From JAKAIY01 sp963809385 (GTDB taxonomy: Bacteria > Chloroflexota > Ktedonobacteria > Ktedonobacterales > JADMIN01): a DNA stretch of 64,000 bases. The stretch's first letter is position 1; each line of letters starts with the position of its first letter. A program made the translations under genes and the position numbers. Shown piece by piece: positions 53,974-62,679 of the stretch. The notes beneath the pieces are model-generated. The model was given only the letters and a program-made list of their open reading frames with translations. It did not search any database and was not told the origin of the DNA. The stretch covers positions 62,001 to 126,000 of the forward strand of contig CAWEJL010000018.1 of assembly GCA_963809385.1 (NCBI GenBank), read 5' to 3'.

Positions 53974-55260
53974 ATGCCAAAATCGCCGCCACTGCCGCCG
54001 ACATTTCCGCGCGCCGCGCCGCCTGCGTTTCACTTGCTGGCCAAGCCTACCGGCGCGATCTGCAACCTCGCCTGCGAATACTGTTTCTTCCTCTCGAAGG
54101 AGATGCTCTATCCCGGCAGCCGTTTTCGCATGGCAGACGACCTGCTGGAGATCTATATCCGCCAGCTATTCGAGTCGCACCGCTCTCCAGAGGTGACCGT
54201 CGCCTGGCAGGGCGGCGAGCCAACCCTGATGGGGTTGGATTTCTTCGAGCGGTCGGTCGAGTACGCCGAACGTTACCGGCGGCCCGGCCAGCGCGTCAGT
54301 TACACGATCCAGACCAATGGCACGCGACTGGATGACGCCTGGGGAGCGTTCTTCAAAGCGCACGGCTTCCTCGTTGGCCTTAGCGTGGACGGCCCGCGCG
54401 AGTATCATGACGCCTACCGCGTGGACAAGGGCGGCAGGGGCTCGTTCGATCAGGTCATGCGCGGCTGGGAGGTCCTGAAGCGGCGCGAGGTGGATTTCAA
54501 CATCCTCTGCACCGTTCACGCCGCCAACCAGGAGCATCCGCGGGAGGTCTACCACTTCTTCCGCGACGACCTTGGCGCCCAGTTCATGCAGTTCATCCCT
54601 ATCGTCGAGCGCGCCACTGCGGAGTCGCTGCCGCTGGCGAATGAGGGCTGGAGCCCCGCGCCCAGCGGCAAGCGCCCGCTCTACACCGTCGCTGGCGATC
54701 TCGTCACCAAACGTAGCGTCCAGCCCGAAGCCTACGGGCGCTTCCTCATCGCGATCTTCGATGAGTGGGTGCGGCGCGATGTCGGGAGCGTCTTCGTGCA
54801 GCACTTCGATACCGCGCTCGCCAACTGGATGCGCGTTCCCGGCGCCGTTTGCATCTTCTCGGAGACCTGCGGGCAGGCGCTCGCGCTGGAGCACAACGGC
54901 GACCTCTACTGCTGCGACCACTTCGTCGAGCCGGCCTACCGCCTCGGCAATATCCGCCAGACGCACATGCTCGAGATGGTCGCCTCCGACCGGCAGCGCG
55001 CGTTCGGCCTCGCCAAGCGCGACACCCTCCCACGCTACTGCCGCGAGTGCGCGGTGCGCTTCGCCTGCCACGGCGAATGCCCGCGCAACCGGTTCATCGC
55101 CACGCCCGACGGCGAGCCGGGCCTCAACTATCTCTGCGCCGCTTACAAGGCCTTCTTCACCCACATAGACCACCCCATGCGCCTGATGGCTGGCTTGCTC
55201 ACCCGGGGACGCTACGCCGACGAGGTGATGGCGCTGCTGGCGGAAGAGGAGCGGGGCTAA
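53974..55260 (+). CDS. Anaerobic sulfatase-maturating enzyme (radical SAM/SPASM)
   Basis: The chosen start at 53974 (MPKSPPLPPTF) gives 428 residues. The radical-SAM cluster motif CNLACEYCFF lies near residue 33, followed by VAWQGGEPTL and YTIQTNGT. C-terminal SPASM cysteines occur in CGQALALEHNGDLYCCDHF and CRECAVRFACHGECPRNRF, binding two more 4Fe-4S clusters. It converts the active-site cysteine or serine of sulfatases to formylglycine without oxygen. It is divergent from the arylsulfatase with a CSPTR motif, the evident client. Confidence 0.92.
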   Translation: MPKSPPLPPTFPRAAPPAFHLLAKPTGAICNLACEYCFFLSKEMLYPGSRFRMADDLLEIYIRQLFESHRSPEVTVAWQGGEPTLMGLDFFERSVEYAERYRRPGQRVSYTIQTNGTRLDDAWGAFFKAHGFLVGLSVDGPREYHDAYRVDKGGRGSFDQVMRGWEVLKRREVDFNILCTVHAANQEHPREVYHFFRDDLGAQFMQFIPIVERATAESLPLANEGWSPAPSGKRPLYTVAGDLVTKRSVQPEAYGRFLIAIFDEWVRRDVGSVFVQHFDTALANWMRVPGAVCIFSETCGQALALEHNGDLYCCDHFVEPAYRLGNIRQTHMLEMVASDRQRAFGLAKRDTLPRYCRECAVRFACHGECPRNRFIATPDGEPGLNYLCAAYKAFFTHIDHPMRLMAGLLTRGRYADEVMALLAEEERG

Positions 55261-55465
55261 GGCGAGCGCACCCCAGGCTGTTTCGGCGCGTCAACTGGCG
55301 CCGAGAGTGCGAAACATCCTTTCGCGGAAGGCAGGCGCACGTCTGGCTTGTCCTCCGGCGCTCGCAAGGTGGTGCGAGCACGCCTCTGGCAGCGCTTGCT
55401 TCGCCTGGAAACGCTCGACTTACACGTGAAGATACACGTGTGAATTAGGGGAAGGAGAGATAACG

Positions 55466-55756
55466 ATGCCGTGTCTATTTGCATTGTTCGCGGCTGCGGC
55501 GCCACGACTGGCGCTCGTGTTTCTGTGGCTGTTTACCAACCTGGTGACCCGGGCGTTTGACTCGTTCATCGTGCCATTGCTCGGGGTCATCTTCCTGCCA
55601 TTCACAACGCTGATGTATGTGATTGTCTGGAATCCGGCTGGCGGTGTAACCGGCTGGGCATGGTTCTGGGTCATTCTCGGGGCCCTGATTGACATTGGCT
55701 CGTATACCGGCAGCGCCTATGGCAATCGCAACCGGATACCCGGTTACACGGCCTGA
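55466..55756 (+). CDS. Small conserved membrane protein
   Basis: The 96-residue protein is mostly membrane: helices APRLALVFLWLFTNLVTRAF, FIVPLLGVIFLPFTTLMYVI and AWFWVILGALIDIGSY. A GGGAAGGAGAG ribosome site precedes the ATG. Similar small proteins with an RLALV-WLFT opening occur widely in actinobacteria and Chloroflexota, without known function. A hairpin follows 30 bases later. Confidence 0.75.
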   Translation: MPCLFALFAAAAPRLALVFLWLFTNLVTRAFDSFIVPLLGVIFLPFTTLMYVIVWNPAGGVTGWAWFWVILGALIDIGSYTGSAYGNRNRIPGYTA

Positions 55757-55785
55757 CAAAAGCGGCGTGGATACAGGTCACCTCA

Positions 55786-55827
55786 CGATGCCTTGCGCGC
55801 AACATCATTGTTACGCGCAAGGCATCG
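55786..55827. terminator. Terminator hairpin
   Basis: A perfect 14-bp stem (55786-55799 and 55814-55827) lies between the convergent small membrane protein and propeller-protein genes. Confidence 0.7.
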
Positions 55828-55864
55828 GCGCACTCGCTCCGACCCAATGGCCAGTCGAGAGTGA

Positions 55865-57271
55865 TCACACGCCCGACAGCGGATAGATACGCCAGACGCC
55901 GCCGCTGAGGTGGAAGAGTGTCGCGCTGGCGTTCGGATCACGTGATGGGGAGACGGCGGAGCTCCCGACCGCCCAGCCTTCCGTGGCGGAGACGAGAGAG
56001 ATGTTCATCATGTAGTATTGGTGGATCGTCAGACCTTCCCGTGTCCACACGCCATCGTGGTAGCGCACGGTCGCCGCGCCGTCGCCGATTGCCCAGCCCT
56101 CGCTCGGAGAGACCATCGCGATGTCTTGGAGCAGCCCGGGTATGGGGCGATCCTCCTGGATGGGAACACCATTCCGCAGGTGTACGACCAACCCCGGACC
56201 AGCCGCCGGGTTGTCCTCGCCAACTGCCCATACGTCGCCTGAGGAGAAGGCTGCTACGCTGTTGAATGACCCCGGGATGGACCAATCGAGCCGTGTCCAC
56301 CGTCCATTGGTGTAGTGGAGCACGAGCGTTTTCTCCCCGCCGCTGCTCGTGATTTGCGACCCGACGGCCCACCCCTCCCGCGCCGAGACCATCGCGATCC
56401 CGCGGAGCCCGCTCGCGCTGTCGCTGGCTAAACCCGCCACATTGGCCGGGGTCCAGTGACCGTTGGCATAGTGGAGGATGAGGGCGGGGCTGCTGTTTGG
56501 CGTAGAGGCCCACCCGACCACCCAGCCTTCATCGGGGGACACCATCGCCACACGCTCCAACACCACGTGCTGGCCAGGCGGCGCGTAGATGGTGTCCACA
56601 CGCCAGTTTCCGTGCGTGTAGTGCAGGATCGTGTCGTAGCCTACCGCCCACCCGTCGTCCGCCGACAGCATGGCGATGCTGGTTACGGGGGCGCAGGCTG
56701 AATTTGGGCTCCGCGCCCAGTGGGCCCCATTGTAATGCAGGACAAGGCACTCGCCGCCAGCGCCGCCGGTCGAGCCGAAGGCCCAGCCATCGTTGACGGA
56801 CACCATGGCGACGCTCATGAGCGTCATTGGAGGGCCGTCCAATGATACTGTCGGCGTCGGTATGTGCTGGGCGTGGCCAGTGGTGGATGTAGACCCTGTC
56901 GTGAGGAGTCCCGGCCTGGTGAAGAGGGCGGCCGCGAGCACGCTGACGAGCGCCATGGCGGCCACGGCGGCCACGATCGCGGGGCGAGACGCTCCTTCGC
57001 GGCGGGCGCTCCCGCCTGGGCGATCGCTTCGTTGTGCGCCAGCGTGCAAGCGGCGCAGCAGCCCGAACACTTCGTGCCGGGCGTGCTGGCGTTTGCTTGC
57101 GGCGAGCTGGAGACGCGCCTGCTCCGCGCCTGTCTGCTGTAGGCGATGTGGTATCTGGGGGGCGAGGTAGAGGGCCTGGAGTTCGGTCATGAAGCGCTCG
57201 TCTTCGGCGTCCGTGAATGGTTGGGTGGGGGCGTTGAGGCCATTGGCCTGTGGGGAGTGGTCATGAGACAT
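55865..57271 (-). CDS. Membrane protein with seven WAVG-type propeller repeats
   Basis: The 468-residue protein has an N-terminal cytoplasmic helical region (1-90), a membrane helix (IVAAVAAMALVSVLAAALF) and an outside domain of seven repeats. Each repeat carries a D/E-G-W-A/V-V/I-G motif (DGWAFG, DGWAVG, EGWVVG, EGWAVG, DVWAVG, EGWAIG, EGWAVG) spaced 45-60 residues apart, which predicts a seven-bladed beta-propeller. Its ATG lies inside the end of the sigma-factor gene (11-base overlap). The topology and coupling match an anti-sigma factor or signal receptor. The head lacks the zinc HxxxCxxC motif of classical anti-sigma proteins. The ligand is unknown. Confidence 0.8.
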   Translation of the reverse strand: MSHDHSPQANGLNAPTQPFTDAEDERFMTELQALYLAPQIPHRLQQTGAEQARLQLAASKRQHARHEVFGLLRRLHAGAQRSDRPGGSARREGASRPAIVAAVAAMALVSVLAAALFTRPGLLTTGSTSTTGHAQHIPTPTVSLDGPPMTLMSVAMVSVNDGWAFGSTGGAGGECLVLHYNGAHWARSPNSACAPVTSIAMLSADDGWAVGYDTILHYTHGNWRVDTIYAPPGQHVVLERVAMVSPDEGWVVGWASTPNSSPALILHYANGHWTPANVAGLASDSASGLRGIAMVSAREGWAVGSQITSSGGEKTLVLHYTNGRWTRLDWSIPGSFNSVAAFSSGDVWAVGEDNPAAGPGLVVHLRNGVPIQEDRPIPGLLQDIAMVSPSEGWAIGDGAATVRYHDGVWTREGLTIHQYYMMNISLVSATEGWAVGSSAVSPSRDPNASATLFHLSGGVWRIYPLSGV

Positions 57272-57824
57272 GATAGCGCTCCTTGAGGGCGTGGATGGCG
57301 CGCGAGAGCCTCTTCCGCACAGCATCTGGCTTTATGCGCAGCACGGAGGCGATTTCGGGGGCGGGCAGGCCCGCGGCGAAGCTGAGAGCTAACAGCTCCT
57401 GCTGCTCACCGGAGAGGCGGTCAATCTCGCGACGGAGGCGCGCCAACTCCTCCTGGCGGATCAGTGTCAGATCGAGCGGCTCGTCAATGGCGGGATGCAG
57501 CGCCTCGGTGAGCGCCTCCCACGGCACGGTTGACCTCCGGCGTCGGTGGGCGTCAATAACCGCGTGGCGCGCGATACGGAAGAGCCAAACAGCGAACGGG
57601 ACGTCGCGGACCCGGTAGCGCGGCAATGCCTCCAGGGCGCGGAGGAACACGAGCTGCGTCAGGTCGGTCGCTTCCTCGCCGTCCGCCACATGGGCGCGCA
57701 GATAGCGGTACATGCGGGGCAGGTAGCGGTCATAGAGCGCGTCGAAGGCGGCGATGTCGGCCTGCGCGGCGAGGATGAGGTCAGTGTCGCCGACGCCGCT
57801 GACGCCACTGACGCCGCTGGTCAT
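57261..57824 (-). CDS. ECF-type RNA polymerase sigma factor
   Basis: Starting at the ATG at 57824 (GGTGGATGAAG upstream), the 187-residue protein has region 2 (FDALYDRYLPRMYRYLRAHV, DLTQLVFLRALEALPRYR, FAVWLFRIARHAVIDAHRRR) and region 4 (LSGEQQELLALSFAAGLPAP, SVLRIKPDAVRKRLSRAI). An in-frame TTG start at 57905 is an alternative. It overlaps the propeller-membrane protein gene by 11 bases. A minus-strand TTGACA sits at 58045-58040 within a CGGTTTGTCAAACCG palindrome. It probably directs a small regulon released by the membrane partner. Confidence 0.92.
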   Translation of the reverse strand: MTSGVSGVSGVGDTDLILAAQADIAAFDALYDRYLPRMYRYLRAHVADGEEATDLTQLVFLRALEALPRYRVRDVPFAVWLFRIARHAVIDAHRRRRSTVPWEALTEALHPAIDEPLDLTLIRQEELARLRREIDRLSGEQQELLALSFAAGLPAPEIASVLRIKPDAVRKRLSRAIHALKERYHVS

Positions 57825-58097
57825 ATCTTCATCCACCCTGATCGCCCCGCGGGCGAGGAGGTCGGCGGGGTGTCGTATGCGCACATCCTTTGAGGTGGGT
57901 AGCAATGCTCACCTTCGCTTCTAAACGTCATCTGGTCATCGCGGTGACGAAGATGTGAACGTGTGAGCAAGGAAAGTGTGACAGGGATGGGGACACAAGG
58001 AGGCGCTTGCATTGCGTAGGCAGGGCTTGTGTAGCGGTTTGTCAAACCGACGTGTGTGTCCAGGGACGCATGGAAAATGACGATTCCAGCGGTTTAG

Positions 58098-58133
58098 CGG
58101 GGCGTTGGTCGCTAGCTAGCAGCCAACGCCCCG
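58098..58133. terminator. Terminator hairpin after mgsA
   Basis: An 11-bp stem (58098-58108 and 58123-58133) lies ten bases after the minus-strand mgsA stop. The remaining 57825-58097 gap holds the putative sigma-gene promoter and nothing else visible. Confidence 0.65.
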
Positions 58134-58142
58134 ATTAATCGT

Positions 58143-58640
58143 CTACCGCTCTCCGGTTACCTGGCCGTGCCGCGTGGCGCGCCGGTCTGGGGAGCGGCCA
58201 TTCTCGCGCGTGGTTCCGCTCACTGACCGTTTGTATTCTGGGATGAGAACCTCATAGGGCTCGGTCATCAGCGGCGAGGTGAGCATGAAGTCAGCTGACG
58301 CGCGGTTGCACGCGATCGGCGTATTCCATACCACCGCAATCCGTAGGAGAGCGCGCACGTCGGAATCGTGCGGCTGTGTCTCGAGGGGATCCCAGAAGAA
58401 GATCAGCAGATCGAGCTCTCGCTGGGCAATCATCGCGCCGAGTTGCTGGTCGCCACCCAACGGGCCACTGTGCAGCTTATGAATGCCGACTCCCAACTCT
58501 TGCTCAAGAAGCGTCCCAGTTGTTCCCGTTGCGTGCAGTTCATGCTGAACCAGGAATGCGCGATTGTAGCGCGCCCACTCCAGAAGGTCCTGCTTCTTGT
58601 GGTCGTGCGCGACCAGTGCGATGCGTTTCTGAAGGCCCAT
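58143..58640 (-). CDS. mgsA: Methylglyoxal synthase
   Basis: The 165-residue enzyme starts at the ATG at 58640 behind AGGGAGG. It has IALVAHDHKKQDLLEW, the phosphate-binding ATGTTGTLLE, SGPLGGDQQLGAMIA with the catalytic aspartate region, and FFWDPLETQPHDSDV. It converts DHAP to methylglyoxal and phosphate, bypassing lower glycolysis under phosphate limitation. The C-terminal 25 residues are an unusual basic extension. A leader with two hairpins lies upstream. Confidence 0.93.
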   Translation of the reverse strand: MGLQKRIALVAHDHKKQDLLEWARYNRAFLVQHELHATGTTGTLLEQELGVGIHKLHSGPLGGDQQLGAMIAQRELDLLIFFWDPLETQPHDSDVRALLRIAVVWNTPIACNRASADFMLTSPLMTEPYEVLIPEYKRSVSGTTRENGRSPDRRATRHGQVTGER

Positions 58641-58701
58641 AGCGCCTCCCTTTCGTTTTATTGCGCCAGTCCTTGGCGCGCATGGGCCTCGATGACCACG
58701 C

Positions 58702-58781
58702 AAAAACCCGTCAGACCATAACGCCATGATCCGACGGGCGATACTGTCTTACGGGCGAGTCACTGTGCGATGTGACTCGCC
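58702..58781 (-). promoter_or_regulatory. Structured mgsA leader with intrinsic-terminator hairpin
   Basis: On the minus strand, a perfect 10-bp hairpin (58781-58754) is followed by a 13-bp stem with G-U pairs (58738-58707) and then five U (58706-58702). This is a textbook intrinsic terminator, 62 bases before the mgsA ATG. A possible -10 box TACACT lies just upstream near 58800. The arrangement suggests attenuation of mgsA rather than simple termination of the tRNA transcript, which has its own hairpin. Confidence 0.5.
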
Positions 58782-58891
58782 TCACTACTCATAAGTGTAC
58801 CACAAGGGTTCCACGCAGGAGCGGATAGCCGCCGCAAGCAGTTGATGATCGCGATTACCCTCGACCGCTATTCGCGTGTTCCGCCTTACAC

Positions 58892-58928
58892 GCGGAAACG
58901 CCACGATATCTTGCCGTGGCGTTTCCGC
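58892..58928 (-). terminator. Hairpin downstream of the tRNA genes
   Basis: A perfect 14-bp stem (58892-58905 and 58915-58928) lies about 95 bases beyond the tRNA-Ser 3' end. It is the likely end of the tRNA transcript. Confidence 0.6.
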
Positions 58929-59021
58929 ATACCTGGCGGGAGTCATTTGGGTTGGCGCCAAACAAACTATTTGGGGGTCCTAATTGGGCTCTCGCGTGGT
59001 GGTCAAGAATTCTGATTTTCT

Positions 59022-59112
59022 TGGCGGAAGGGGAGGGATTCGAACCCTCGACAGGGTTTCCCCTGTAGCGGTTTAGCAAACCGCCGCACTAGACCGACTA
59101 TGCGACCCTTCC
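59022..59112 (-). tRNA. tRNA-Ser (GCU)
   Basis: The minus strand folds as a class II tRNA. The acceptor stem is GGAAGGG/CCCTTCC, and the anticodon arm CGGTTTGCTAAACCG carries GCT. A long variable arm (ACAGGGGAAACCCTGT) and T arm with GGTTCGAATCC follow. The 3' end GCCA is encoded. The anticodon reads AGC/AGU serine codons. Confidence 0.93.
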
Positions 59113-59152
59113 GGATGTGGCGCATATCACGTGAAGCGCCGGAGGATTGGGG

Positions 59153-59236
59153 TGCCAAAGGGGGGACTCGAACCCCCACGAGCGTACGCTCACAACGCCC
59201 TGAACGTTGCGTGTCTACCGATTTCACCACTTTGGC
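59153..59236 (-). tRNA. tRNA-Leu (CAG)
   Basis: The acceptor stem is GCCAAAG/CTTTGGC. The anticodon arm CAACGTTCAGGGCGTTG carries CAG, the variable arm is long (GAGCGTACGCTC), and the T arm has GGTTCGAGTCC. Discriminator A is followed by CCC, so CCA is added after transcription. It lies 40 bases upstream of tRNA-Ser. Confidence 0.93.
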
Positions 59237-59355
59237 AGGGTGTGATAGGGATGCCAAACGCCCTCTCAGGGGAGGGACAACACCATACTACCCTATCCCC
59301 ATCAGCCTTGTCAAGCGCTAGGAGACGCTCCGCTCGCCGCCCGCTCAGCGATGGG

Positions 59356-61305
59356 TCAGCGCCGGTCGAACTCGCGCTCCAGCGCGCTCAGGCTCATCTT
59401 CACCAGCGTCGGGCGACCGTGGCAGCAGCTTTGGAACGCGCTCGCGCCCTCCAGCTGGCGCACCAGCTCGCGCTGTTCCTCCGGCGTGAGCGACTGCCCT
59501 GCCTTGATCGCCGCTTTGCACGCCACATTCGCCAGCGCGTGCTCCTCCCACGTCTCGCCGTGGCTGGCCGCCTCGGCATCCGCGCCCGCCAGCGATACCA
59601 CCAGGTCGCGTAGCGGCTGCCCACGCAGCTTGCCCATCAGCGTCGCCGGCACGGCCCGCGCCAGCATCGTATCCTCGCCAAACGGCTCGATCTCGAAGCC
59701 GATGCCGCGCAGCGCCTCCAGATGCTCCTCGACGCGCTCACGCTCGCCCGGCGCAAGCTCCAGCGCCTCCGGCTCCAGCAGCAACTGTGTCGTCACGGCC
59801 CGCGCCCGCCACTCCTCGATCATGCGCTCCAGCACGATCCGCTCGTGCGCCGCGTGCTGGTCTACCATGTAGACTCCGTCCGGCCCCTCGGCGATGATGT
59901 AGGCCTGCGAGACCTGGCCCAGCACCCGCAGTGCGGGCAGCCGTTTGCCGCCTACCAGCGCGTCCGCCGCGGGCGCCCCCGGCGCGCTGAATCCGCTCAG
60001 CCGCTCGCCCACTGGATCGCTGCCACGCGCCGTCACGCTCCCAGCCCAAAGCGATGCGGGCGCTGGCGCATCCTGGGCTTGCGCAGCTTCCGATGAGCTC
60101 TCATTCGCCGCTGGATTATCTTCCGCCGCGCTGGGCGCCGCTCCGTCCGGCGGCTCCGCCACGCTCGCGGAGATAGCGGCGGGAATGGCCCAGCGCGTCT
60201 CGGCGCCGCTAATGCCCACTGGCTCCCAGGCGGGCGCCGCGAAGACGCGCGTAGAGACCTCCGGCGTCGCCGCCGTGTCAATTACCGCCGCGCGGGTGGC
60301 TCGGAGGACCGCCGCGTAGACCTGCCGCTCGCGCAGGAACTTGACCTCGGTCTTGGCCGGGTGGGCGTTGACATCCAGCAGCCACGGGTCGAGCGCGATG
60401 TTGACGACCGCGACCGGATGCCGCCCGACCAGCAGCAGCGAGTGGTAGGCCTCCTCGACGGCATAGCTCAGCGCGCGGCTCTGCGCCCAGCGCCCGTTGA
60501 CGAAGAATGAGAGGTACTGCCGCGTCGCCTTGTAGCAGGTGGGGCGGCTGACGTAGCCGCTGACACGCGGACGGTCGGGGTCGGGCGCTACGTCCGCTCC
60601 CATCTCGCCTAGCGCCGTCTCGCCGATGGGGACCATTTCCTCGGCGACACGCAGGCCGTGAACGGCGATGATGACGTTCAGCAGCGAGCCATCGCCGGTG
60701 GTGTGGAAGATCTCGCGGCCCTCGCTGGTCGCGGTGAAGCGCACGCCGGGATACGCCAGCGCGTACTGCTCGACGATCTTCAGGGCGTGGCCGGTCTCGG
60801 TCGCCTTGGTCTTGAGGAACTTGAGCCGCGCGGGGACGGAGACGAAGAGGCCGCGCACGGTGACGCTCGTCCCCGCGGGCGCGCCGGAGGGAACGAGCGG
60901 TCCCATACGCCCCTCATCCACCGTGACCTGCGCGCCTGCCGCCGCGCCGCGCGCCCGGCTGGCGAGCGTCACCCGCGCCACCGCCGCGACGCTCGCCAGC
61001 GCCTCGCCGCGAAATCCCAGCGTGTGGATGCGCTCCAGGTCGTCTATCGTGGCGATCTTGCTGGTCGCGTGGCGCTCGAACGCTAGCGGCAGCTCCTCCG
61101 CCGCGATGCCGCCGCCGTCATCCACCACGCGGATCAGGTCCAGCCCGCCGCCTTCAAGCTCGACGCGCACGGCGCTCGCCCCAGCGTCCAGCGCGTTCTC
61201 CACCAGCTCTTTGACTACCGACGCCGGGCGCTCCACGACCTCGCCGGCGGCGATCTTCGCCGCCACATCCGCTGGTAATCGATGAATTGACCGCTGCTCT
61301 GGCAT
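59356..61305 (-). CDS. mutL: DNA mismatch repair protein MutL
   Basis: The 649-residue protein has the GHKL ATPase head: IAAGEVVERPASVVKELVEN, DDGGGI, HATSKI and GFRGEALASV. A Pro/Ala/Glu-rich linker spans about residues 345-445. The C-terminal dimerisation domain carries the endonuclease motif DQHAAHERIVLE (DQHA-x2-E-x4-E), so it is a nicking MutL as in organisms lacking MutH. The final motif SCCHGRPT also belongs to the metal site. No mutS is in the window. The two tRNA genes follow on the same strand. Confidence 0.95.
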   Translation of the reverse strand: MPEQRSIHRLPADVAAKIAAGEVVERPASVVKELVENALDAGASAVRVELEGGGLDLIRVVDDGGGIAAEELPLAFERHATSKIATIDDLERIHTLGFRGEALASVAAVARVTLASRARGAAAGAQVTVDEGRMGPLVPSGAPAGTSVTVRGLFVSVPARLKFLKTKATETGHALKIVEQYALAYPGVRFTATSEGREIFHTTGDGSLLNVIIAVHGLRVAEEMVPIGETALGEMGADVAPDPDRPRVSGYVSRPTCYKATRQYLSFFVNGRWAQSRALSYAVEEAYHSLLLVGRHPVAVVNIALDPWLLDVNAHPAKTEVKFLRERQVYAAVLRATRAAVIDTAATPEVSTRVFAAPAWEPVGISGAETRWAIPAAISASVAEPPDGAAPSAAEDNPAANESSSEAAQAQDAPAPASLWAGSVTARGSDPVGERLSGFSAPGAPAADALVGGKRLPALRVLGQVSQAYIIAEGPDGVYMVDQHAAHERIVLERMIEEWRARAVTTQLLLEPEALELAPGERERVEEHLEALRGIGFEIEPFGEDTMLARAVPATLMGKLRGQPLRDLVVSLAGADAEAASHGETWEEHALANVACKAAIKAGQSLTPEEQRELVRQLEGASAFQSCCHGRPTLVKMSLSALEREFDRR

Positions 61306-61362
61306 GCCGCTGACTCCCGTGGGTGAGATGAGAGAGGGCAGTGGCGTCGCGCCCCCGTTCTT

Positions 61363-62658
61363 CTATTCTACCCCCGCCGCCGCAGAGCGGACGCCGCGCG
61401 CCGGAACATATCGCTCGTCTGGCGCTCCTGCGCGGCGTAGCGGCGATGGGCGGCGCGGCGCGCGGGATAGCGCGCCAGACCCCGCTGGCTGTGTCACACG
61501 TCCGATGCCGAACTGGTCGCCGGTCCGTATCACGACGCCAGTGTCGAAGTCTACCTCTAGCAAGTCTTCCGAGTTTGAGCCATGGAGCGCGCCGATTTGC
61601 TGGTACGTTGCGGTATCTATGATCGCGGTCGAGACACTGCCGCCTTTCGGGCCCGCGACATAGGCGAAGCGGCCATCAATACTGAATGTGACCCAATGCG
61701 GGGCGCCGCCCACGCGAATCAGATGGGTCTGTACTGGAGGCGTTACCGACATGTCGAAGACATGGACGTAGGGTTTCCGCCCGTCATTGACCCACACCTC
61801 GCGCTCGTTGGGGGTCCAGGCGATGCCATGGCCATACGACGACCCCGCATCCGGAAATGGCGCTGATGCGATCACTCGGCCGGTCGTGATATCACCAATC
61901 TGGAACCCGGTGTACCCAACGACATCATTGACGACCAGCGTCGCCGCGCCATTGATGGCGTATGGCTGAAGGACTCCACCGCAGCAGTAGCCCGTGATGA
62001 CGCCAGTTATCTTGTAGGTTGATGTGTCCGCGATGTAGAGCGTGGCGGTGGGTGACTTCGTCTCCATAAAGACGCGCTTCCCATCCAGGCTGACGACGGT
62101 GTCATGGCTCCTGAATGGCAAGGGGATCCGGCCCACCACGGCGCCAGTGATGGCGTCAATCACCAACTCATAGGGTGTCCGCGCGTCACTTTCCCAGGTT
62201 GGGAGAAAAATGGTCTTCCCATTCGGCGTGACATCTCCGCGATCAACGCCGGGCGTATGCTCCACGATATTCCACAAGACTTTATCGGTCAGCAGGTCCA
62301 CCGCGACAAGATGGCCCTGGGAAGCCGCGTTGTACATCACATAGAAGCGGTGAGTTGGCGCGGCGGCGGCGGCGCCGCGCACATCAACGCAACACGGGAA
62401 CACGTTGATGATCTTCACTGGCCGGTGGGCGTGATTGATGTCATAGACATGGATCGTGCCATCATCCTGGGCCGCGTAGAGGTATTGACCACTCAATACG
62501 GCCTGGGCGCTGGGCGTCGCCACGCCAGGAATGAGGGCATAGTAACGCGCGAGCGCAAGACCGCTGGCGAGCGCGAGCAGAAGAATGAGCAGCGGCGCGA
62601 GGACGCGAGGACGGATAAGGCGTTTGATAGGAGCCATCCTGGCGCTCAAGAACGTCAT
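61363..62658 (-). CDS. Membrane-anchored YVTN/WD-like propeller protein
   Basis: The start at 62658 has GGGAGG upstream. The 431-residue protein has a signal-anchor helix (VLAPLLILLLALASGLALA) and then a beta-propeller of YVTN type, with repeats such as YLYAAQDDGTIHVYDI, VTPNGKTIFLPTW, VSLDGKRVFMETK and FSIDGRFAYVAG. Two adjacent cysteine pairs (PCC, YCCGG) occur. The last 15 residues (RYVPARGVRSAAAG) copy the C terminus of the upstream mpg product, so the 3' end is a duplicated mpg tail. It is probably an extracytoplasmic binding protein; the ligand is unknown. Confidence 0.75.
   Translation of the reverse strand: MTFLSARMAPIKRLIRPRVLAPLLILLLALASGLALARYYALIPGVATPSAQAVLSGQYLYAAQDDGTIHVYDINHAHRPVKIINVFPCCVDVRGAAAAAPTHRFYVMYNAASQGHLVAVDLLTDKVLWNIVEHTPGVDRGDVTPNGKTIFLPTWESDARTPYELVIDAITGAVVGRIPLPFRSHDTVVSLDGKRVFMETKSPTATLYIADTSTYKITGVITGYCCGGVLQPYAINGAATLVVNDVVGYTGFQIGDITTGRVIASAPFPDAGSSYGHGIAWTPNEREVWVNDGRKPYVHVFDMSVTPPVQTHLIRVGGAPHWVTFSIDGRFAYVAGPKGGSVSTAIIDTATYQQIGALHGSNSEDLLEVDFDTGVVIRTGDQFGIGRVTQPAGSGALSRAPRRPSPLRRAGAPDERYVPARGVRSAAAGVE
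61368..61417. repeat. Duplicated mpg 3' end, distal copy
   Basis: About 44 of 50 bases match 62680-62728, the end of mpg. One extra C puts the old stop out of frame, so the propeller gene reads three codons further, to 61363. Confidence 0.75.
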
Positions 62659-62679
62659 GGGCGGTTTCCTCCCATATGA

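Noticed and set aside
59003..59321. Small open frames over the tRNA region
   Set aside because: They coincide with two well-folded tRNA genes; translation is incidental.
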